This document shows, piece after piece, positions 57,924-64,000 of a DNA stretch of 64,000 nucleotides. A program made the position numbers and the translations under genes. The stretch is from assembly GCA_009809945.1 (NCBI GenBank), contig WTPW01000431.1:182988-246987 (forward strand), read 5' to 3'. Position 1 is the first letter of the stretch. Every line of letters begins with the position of its first letter. A model generated the notes under the pieces. It saw nothing but the letters and a program-made list of their open reading frames with translations. It was not told the origin of the DNA and searched no databases. This DNA is from Gigaspora margarita (lineage: Eukaryota > Glomeromycota > Glomeromycetes > Diversisporales > Gigasporaceae).

Positions 57924-58828
57924 GGGGGCTTCCAGAAATTACATAATATTTTTGTTACTAATAAATTTCAAAATTTTACCCCACCCACCCACACCTGATA
58001 CTCTATTAGCCAATCAAATTTTATATTTTTTAAAATTTATTCATATGTTCAATTTATGAAATTGATAATAACTATTGCTCTACTGGACCAATTTAGATTA
58101 TTTAACTACCAAAATGTTCGTCTCACTGAGACGATTCTAACAAGCCCAAAATCGTTAAAATCTAATCACAGGGTCCCAAGATCGTTCAACTTTTGTGTAA
58201 TCTTAATAGTAATTTTTTAGAATCACTAAGTAAATATCTTTAATATTGAATAACTTTTGATTCACTGGCCCGTTTTGGATGATTTAACTACCAAAATGTT
58301 CGTCTCAGTGAGACGATTCTAACAAGCTCAAAATTGCTAAATTCTAATCACATGATCCAACATCGATAAAGATTTAATTGTTTTTTTAACAATACAAATC
58401 TTTACTGATCTTGGAATCCTGGATTAGAATTTAGCGATTTTGGGCTTGTTAGAATCGTCTCACTGAGATGAACATTTTGGTAGTTAAATCATCCAAAACG
58501 GACCAGTAGATCATAAGTTATTCAATATTAAAGATATTTACTTAGTGATTCTAAAAAATTACTATTAAAATTACACAAAAGTTGAATGATCTTGGGACCC
58601 TGTGATTAGATTTTAACGATTTTGGGCTTTTTAGAATCGTCTTAGTGAGGCGAACATTTTGGTAGTTAAATCATCTAAATTGGTCCAGTAGATCAATAAT
58701 TATTAATAATTTTATAATTTTATACTTTTGGTCAGAATTATAAAATTTTGACCAGAATTATAATTATAACCTGATATTTTCGAGACCCCACCCACCCACT
58801 AAAAAATTACGTAATTTCTGGAAGCCCC
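57924..58828. mobile_element. Harbinger-like element R, 905 bp
   Basis: TIRs GGGGGCTTCCAGAAATTAC and, inverted, GGGGCTTCCAGAAATTAC; TSD TAA at 57921-57923 and 58829-58831. Subterminal CCCACCCACCC on both sides. The middle (58085-58700) is a large palindrome with four GTCTC-core repeats and AACAAGCCCAAAATCG arms. Confidence 0.8.
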
Positions 58829-59214
58829 TAAATTGTTGCAACAAATTAAAAATTATTGTAACAAATTAAAAATCATTAGCAGTTTTTTTTTTAAGTTTTT
58901 TTTTATATTTTGTACTATATATATTTATGATCTATGCCAAATTACGGATCAGATAGGCATAAGAAATTTTTTAACATTTTTTTTGTTTTAGAATTAGACT
59001 GCTAATCCTGGACCTGGACAGGTTCGTGAACTTTGAACCAAACCTAAACTGAACCTATAAACATGTTTGAGTCTGGTTCAGGTTCAGTACTTTAGATTCG
59101 GGTCTGAGTCTGGGTCCAAAATTTTCAAACTTTGTGGTTTGAGTTCGGGTTCAAGTCTGGGTCCAGCTGGACCCAGACTGGACCTGAACCAGACTTTGGA
59201 GCTCTACCTACAAT

Positions 59215-59888
59215 TAATCTACTATATTATACTTTTCTCTTCTTTAAAATATGAAATCCTTTAAGTTATATACTAGAAATATCTAAATAATAATAAAATG
59301 ATATTAATAAAATAAAAATATTTAAATAGTGTATTATTCCTTCCTTATAGGTGAGTTTTTACAAGCCAAAATTAAGACTATATATATAAAAAAAATACAA
59401 ATTCAAAAAAATACTTATATATAAAATAAAATCTTAATTAAAATTTTAATTCTTTTTTTTTTTTACTCTTAAGCAGTCCCGTAGTGACTCTTTATTAAAA
59501 TAAATAGGAATTTTCAAGAAATACATAGTGACTTTTAATATTGCGAGCCCTATATCACACCGATTCTATTTTTCAAGAATGTAATATGCAACCTGCTGCA
59601 CTAGTTCGATACTACAAACTAGAAGTTTGAAACGTCAAACTAACAGGTGTTGTCAAACAGCCTAATTTTAAAACCTTCTACTCTAAGCTTCTTGAATAAA
59701 GGAACTCTAGTAAAAAAACATACATATATAAAAAATAAAAGGAGAAAATAAATAGAAGTTATCTGACAAACTCATATGATTATAAAAAAATTTCTTACTG
59801 TTATTTTTTTATGTGTTATTACGTAATCATGTTTATTTCAAATTAAAACTCAGCGGGCGACTCCCTACCAATCATGATCTTAAATTGT
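59215..59888. other. AT-rich spacer
   Basis: No gene or bounded repeat seen. Confidence 0.5.
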
Positions 59889-60043
59889 TGGATAACACCA
59901 TTATTGGGCAAATTTTTGAATAACAATAAATTGGCTCAACTAGGCAAATGATTGGCTGACACATGTCGCAAAGCGGCACGTGTTCATTTGCTCGGTTGAA
60001 CAAATTTACTATTATTCAAAAATTTTTGTCCAATAATGTATAC
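59889..60043. mobile_element. Palindromic MITE, family 1, copy 2
   Basis: GGATAACACCATTATTGGGC at the left and CCAATAATGTATAC at the right, centre GTCGCAAAGCGGCACGTG. Second copy of 1858-1989. Slightly longer arms (TTGGCTCAAC and GTTGAACAAA). Confidence 0.75.
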
Positions 60044-60962
60044 ATAATTATTACTACCTAAACGAATACCAAAAAAAAAAATAAACAAAATAAAATAAAA
60101 AGAAAGAAGAAAAAGGCAAAAATTAGACTAAACAACAGCATCAATTTTGCCTGGGTTCAACTATAAAAATTATATAATACTACAATAGTAAATACCAAGT
60201 ATTATATTTATAGCAAAAAATGTATAAAAAAGCTAACGAGAGAAATAGTAAAAGAAAAGAAAACTACGACTAAAAGAATGTTTTAGAAAGAAATTTTAGT
60301 TTGCATTTATCTCCAAACTATTCATGTTCTGAATTTTACTCGTAACTTGATCCAATTCAAAAGCCACATTCCCAAAATAGAAGAGTAAACAATACTGATC
60401 TTTTGGAGAAGATAAACCAAATTGCTCACTTTTGTTAAAATTTTAAAAAGCCAAAGAAGTGCCAAGAAAAAGTACCAAAAGTAAAGGACTTTGAAAGAGT
60501 TATATTATATAGAATAAAATATACAACCAAGTATTTATTTCTGTTTCCATATTTATAAAACTTGACAAAGCTCTAGGTTGTGCCTACTACTTCTTTGCTT
60601 GATAGTACTAGAGACTTCTGCTCAGAGGCTTCTCTCATAAGGTTTGAATCCTTTTTAACTTTTTTCAGCTACAACCAAATATATGATGATTAGTCTTGAG
60701 TTCTAGCTGCTTCTAGTGGAGTTTTGTTGCATAATAAATATGTTAACTATAGAGTTTTTGTAGGTCGAAGTTCTTGGAATTTTTGGTATGAGGGATTATT
60801 GAAAAGAGTTCCCCAATTTTGTTTAAAATTTTAATTCTATACAAATTCTTAAATATAGTATCTTATACTGCAATCAATATCTAACTATTAGTACTTTGTA
60901 CATTGCTAGCTATAAGTATACTTTATCTAATTTAGTTTTAAAATTAAACTTTTAAACTTAAT
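60044..60962. other. Spacer with dispersed repeat X, copy 2
   Basis: 60338-60480 is the inverse of repeat X (ACAATACTGATCTTTTGGAG, CGTAACTTGATCC). The rest is A-rich with no gene seen. Confidence 0.5.
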
Positions 60963-61900
60963 CTATGTGTGTAGCAACCTAGAGAAGTTAGTAAGTTGTC
61001 ACCCTTCAAGCAGCAGATCTAGAGTTCAAATCCCACTAGCGATGCTTTGAAAAATAGACATGTATTCTGGTAACGGTTTCTTGTCGATCGGTTGGATATA
61101 TTACCCATAGTTCTTGGTACACTATCTTGAATAGGAGCCTTCAGGCACACAAAATCCAGGAAACTGGAGAAATAGAAAACCATTTGGCAAGTGCTAAATA
61201 AAGGAAAAGAAGTAGCAAAGATCTTTAATAGTGCTACCAAAGCTGGAATATCAGAGAAGGGGTCTACTAACCTGGCCACCGGAGTCAGACTAGAAAAAAA
61301 GAACCTATGTTCTGGCAGTAAGTACCAAGGGAAGAAAGCCATATCGACCCTTCTGGGCTAACTGGTTTGGAAGTTTGTAAATCTGGTATAAGGACCAGTA
61401 GGATGGTGTGATAGGTGCTGGGATTGGAGCGAACCTTGCAAGGGCAGAAGTAGATAATAGTAGCAGTTTAGGTAACCCCTAGACTACAAGTAGTGTGTCT
61501 CAGTAGATGTATAAGTTACCAAAGTGTAGGTGATATCTGTGTGGGACAGGGACTGCTCTACCAAGTGTTCCACAAGAATTAAGTAGTCCTAAAGAGATTC
61601 CATAAGCATCTGGAATTAATCTTGACTGCCTTATGTAATAGAGGACTGTACCAGTAATACAAGGAGGATTGGCAGAAGAAGCAGAGACCAGAGGGTTTAA
61701 ATAGGTAACCCCTAGTTGGGTTGCAGGTATGGCAACTAGTGTAGAACCTTCAGGCAAACTATTTAAATTTGATAACCAAAAGTTGTACATGAAGCTAGTT
61801 GTACTCTCATTTATGTAACAAATGTCAGAGTGCCCCTTACCTTTTTCCAAAGCAGAAAACTTTGACATAAAAATAAAAATTAATCTGATTTTAAATAAAA
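60963..61900 (+). mobile_element. tRNA-headed retroelement 2, different head
   Basis: The head has an A-box-like GAAGTTAGTAAG and a B box GAGTTCAAATCCC (61023-61035) at tRNA spacing. The body of about 0.85 kb is clearly less A/T-rich. On the plus strand a fragment KIFNSATKAGISEKGSTNLA, then TGVRLEKKNLCSGSKYQGKK (about 61213-61335) looks protein-like. On the minus strand two ORFs (61019-61342 and 61500-61868) are also open, but the first runs into the tRNA-like head, which argues against it. TAGGTAACCCCTAG occurs twice (61469 and 61702). Confidence 0.5.
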
Positions 61901-62154
61901 TTTTTTTTCTATTTACTAGTTTTATACATTCTTTTTATGTTTTAACTACTAATAAAACAAGCCAAAAGGCTAAACAGGACAAAGTTATATTTTTTTCATT
62001 ATTATTCAAAATTTGGGACTGCATATTTTTCTTTTTTTTGATATTACTATATGATCATTACATTTAATATACTAATACTAATGGATTATCAACTTTAATT
62101 TTTACTTTTTTTCTTGTTTTGTTGATCTTTTGGGCTTGTTGTATTCAGATAAGT

Positions 62155-62156
<2 letters not shown>

Positions 62157-62210
<54 letters not shown>
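62157..62210. repeat. 54-bp poly-T run
   Basis: Uninterrupted T homopolymer. It could be the A-tail of a minus-strand retroelement, but no matching body is recognised to its left. Confidence 0.9.
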
Positions 62211-62211
<1 letters not shown>

Positions 62212-62631
62212 TTTAAAGCAGTATATTTAAAAAAAAACAATGTGACAAGACTGGACCAGATTTTTATTGGAATTAAAAAATTATACCAGAATACAAAATT
62301 TAAAATAAGTACAATTTTGCTTGTCTTTTCTTTATCTATATATTACTTAGTTCAATTTCTTTGGTTAATCTTTCTATTTATTCAGAGTAGTATTTAACAG
62401 ACAAGCATAAAATATAATATAATACGGGATTAAACGCACATAAAGAATAGTACATGAGAGTGTAATACATTGAACTTGCAAAGCTAAATATGACTACAGA
62501 TTTTATTTTTATTTTTAAATTGAGTACTAATGTTCTATCTTAATTTTAGAAGCTTGATTGAAATGTATTTGAACAAAATATTTTCTTAACAATTATAAGA
62601 ATATAAATTCAAAAAAAATTCATAGAAGGGA

Positions 62632-63450
62632 TGGAACCCTATAGTCTAGTGGTCTAGGTGCCCATTCCAATACTAGAGATTACTGGTTCAAGTCCTAGTA
62701 AATATATATTTATGAATAATTGTCCCATATTCAGTGAAGACTATGTGAATACTAGATTGGTAAATGGTTTTTGAATTAGTGATCTTTGTAGAGAAGGTGG
62801 CACCACAATGGTAAGAGAAGCAGCAAATACAAGTAAGGCGCAAGAAAACTGGGTATTATCTAGAAACACTTCTGGCAAATATAAAAAAACTAAAATAGAA
62901 AATAAAAGAGGCAGTATTGTAAAGTTATTACATATGGAGACATGTAAAAACATGAAAGCAAGAAGTACTAGACTAGTAGTAGTAATATGAACAAAGACAA
63001 AAGTATACCAACTTTAAAACACCAATTACTTCAGATAAAAATTAGAAGTAGGTTGTTGACTACAAAACCTGTTAGAAGTATACAACATATCCCATACTCA
63101 ACCAATACACAGGAGTCTTCTTATATAGTAATTGGCTACAAGTCGAAGCTAAAAAGACATTAAGAGGAAGCTAACCAAGACGTTAGTTGACAAAGAATGT
63201 GAGTTGACTACTAAGGTAGTGCTGGTGAGGACACGGACTATATGGTAGTAGAGATGTGGACTGTCATAGAAACTTGGTGCAACCTCATCACCAAACAGGA
63301 AGTAACTCAAACAACAAGATACGAATATAGCAAATGATCTCTGAATACCTGTTTGGGAGTTAATAGGACCAGCATAAGAGGTGTATAGAATGCCTATTTA
63401 GGGAATAAAGTAAGTTCAGAAGTATAAAATTCTAAATAAAAATATGAGCG
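62632..63450 (+). mobile_element. tRNA-headed retroelement 3 (same head as 1)
   Basis: The head has A box TAGTCTAGTGG (62643) and B box GGTTCAAGTCC (62686), with 18 bases around the A box shared with copy 1 at 49893. Body of about 0.75 kb; a 60-codon frame MVREAANTSKAQENWVLSRN and protein-like fragments such as RYEYSK, SLNTCLGVNRT suggest decayed coding sequence. A 25-bp poly-A lies downstream at 63596-63620. Confidence 0.55.
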
Positions 63451-63771
63451 AGGCATATAGATTTTTTGGATAGAGTTTAACTCAAGAAAAAATTAGTCCT
63501 AAGTTCAATATAAACTTTTGAAATATATTGTAATTATATATATATAATATGTGTAATAATAATATAATGATAATAAAAATTGCAAACAAAAAGTTAAAAA
63601 AAAAAAAAAAAAAAAAAAATTTATAGGATTATAAATTAGGACATAATTCAATAAAGAAAGTATGGATTGGGTCTTCTATTTTTAGGACATAAACATTTTT
63701 GAATTGAATTTTTTTTAAGTAGGTGATCTGGTTCTATTGTTATCGCCAAATGTAATTGAAATGTTCAATTA
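63451..63771. other. AT-rich spacer with poly-A
   Basis: Poly-A 63596-63620, otherwise unremarkable. TTA at 63769-63771 is the probable TSD of the next element. Confidence 0.5.
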
Positions 63772-64000
63772 GGGGAGCGCCATTTATCACCTGATTTTTT
63801 AGGTGTGTGGGGGGGTCAGAAAATTATCAGGTCCTAATAGTAGATAACTTTTGATTGGCTAAAATTTTTTAAAATTTTTTAAAATTTTAAAAAATTTTTA
63901 AACTTTAATATTAAATAAAATTTGAACTAATGATTCGTTTTGGATGATTTTACTACCAAACTGTTCGTCTCAATGAGACGATTCCAACGAGCCTAAAATC
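63772..64000. mobile_element. Harbinger-like element, truncated by the window end
   Basis: Starts GGGGAGCGCCATTTATCACC after TTA. Same layout as R: G-rich terminus, CACCTGATTTTTTAGGTG hairpin, GTGTGGGGGGGTC, then TTTTACTACCAAACTGTTCG followed by TCTCAATGAGACGATTCC. The right half lies outside the window. Confidence 0.6.

Larger units (their letters stand above)
54425..59206. mobile_element. Second swollen hAT-like composite
   Basis: Perfect 8-bp TSD CCTACAAT (54417-54424 and 59207-59214), ends TAGAGCTCTGATAGACC and, inverted, TAGAGCTCCAAAGTCTGG. Both arms consist of degenerate GGTTCGAGTCTGG-type repeats in inverted orientation (54440-54620 and 58995-59200). Inside: a fossil ORF, element Y with hAT-like Z, and Harbinger-like R. 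Confidence 0.75.

Noticed and set aside
61019-61868. Two minus-strand ORFs of 107 and 122 codons
   Set aside because: The first ends inside the tRNA-like head of a retroelement. The opposite strand also shows protein-like text, so coding on the minus strand is not supported.
61821-62397. Short plus-strand ORFs rich in Phe and Lys around the poly-T
   Set aside because: Poly-T and AT-rich tracts give open Phe/Ile/Leu frames by chance; no ATG context, motif or conservation is visible.

Overview
The window looks like a repeat-rich, gene-poor stretch of an arbuscular mycorrhizal fungus genome (Glomeromycotina, most like Rhizophagus). Directly visible support: very high A+T, short introns of about 70 nt with GT..AG ends, a Sel1-repeat plus TKL-type protein kinase fusion, and layer on layer of small palindromic transposons. 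The assignment to Rhizophagus rests on remembered family resemblance, not on a search. No rRNA, genuine tRNA gene, CRISPR array or viral gene was seen.

Layout. 0-1 kb: fossil of a MULE-like transposase. 2.8-5.4 kb: Sel1-repeat/kinase gene with five frame changes, four of them at the same poly-A codons of the repeat. 7.0-7.5 kb: tandem array of hairpin units. 7.6-12.2 kb: a hAT-like MITE of about 0.48 kb swollen to 4.6 kb by at least five nested insertions, most with readable target-site duplications (TSDs). 12.3-20.8 kb: palindromic MITEs, a fossil ORF with a RING-like finger and a four-unit tandem repeat. 21.4-22.0 kb: kinase pseudogene. 22.7-25.7 kb: decayed LINE with RNase H. 26-29 kb: palindromic element, 31-bp minisatellite and T-rich low-complexity DNA. 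29.4-30.06 kb: the only clean open gene, an uncharacterised 221-aa protein. 30.2-33.6 kb: multi-exon DDE-type transposase gene with a few stops. 34.3-36.0 kb: three-level nested MITEs. 36.6-37.4 kb: solo LTR. 38.9-41.1 kb: Harbinger-like MITE, TPR pseudogene (minus strand) and a short bZIP-like ORF (minus strand). 42.7-43.8 kb: Tc1-like MITE carrying a second copy of the TTAA-flanked palindrome. 44.3-45.0 kb: hAT-like element with a perfect 8-bp TSD. 46-50 kb: LINE 3' remnant and AT-rich repeats. 51.0-53.4 kb: young LINE copy (minus strand) inserted, with a 16-bp TSD, into a small TIR element. 53.6-59.2 kb: long palindrome and a second swollen hAT composite. 60-63.5 kb: tRNA-headed retroelements. 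The window ends inside a Harbinger-like MITE.

How it fits together. There is no operon-like logic; the main story is transposon ecology. hAT-like (8-bp TSD), Tc1-like (TA), TTAA-flanked and Harbinger-like (TAA/TTA) non-autonomous elements have inserted repeatedly into one another. Many that have unrelated termini share one internal palindrome centred on GTCTCA-N-TGAGAC. Host-type genes (Sel1 kinase, kinase fragment, TPR fragment) belong to families known to be expanded in these fungi, and most copies here are broken.
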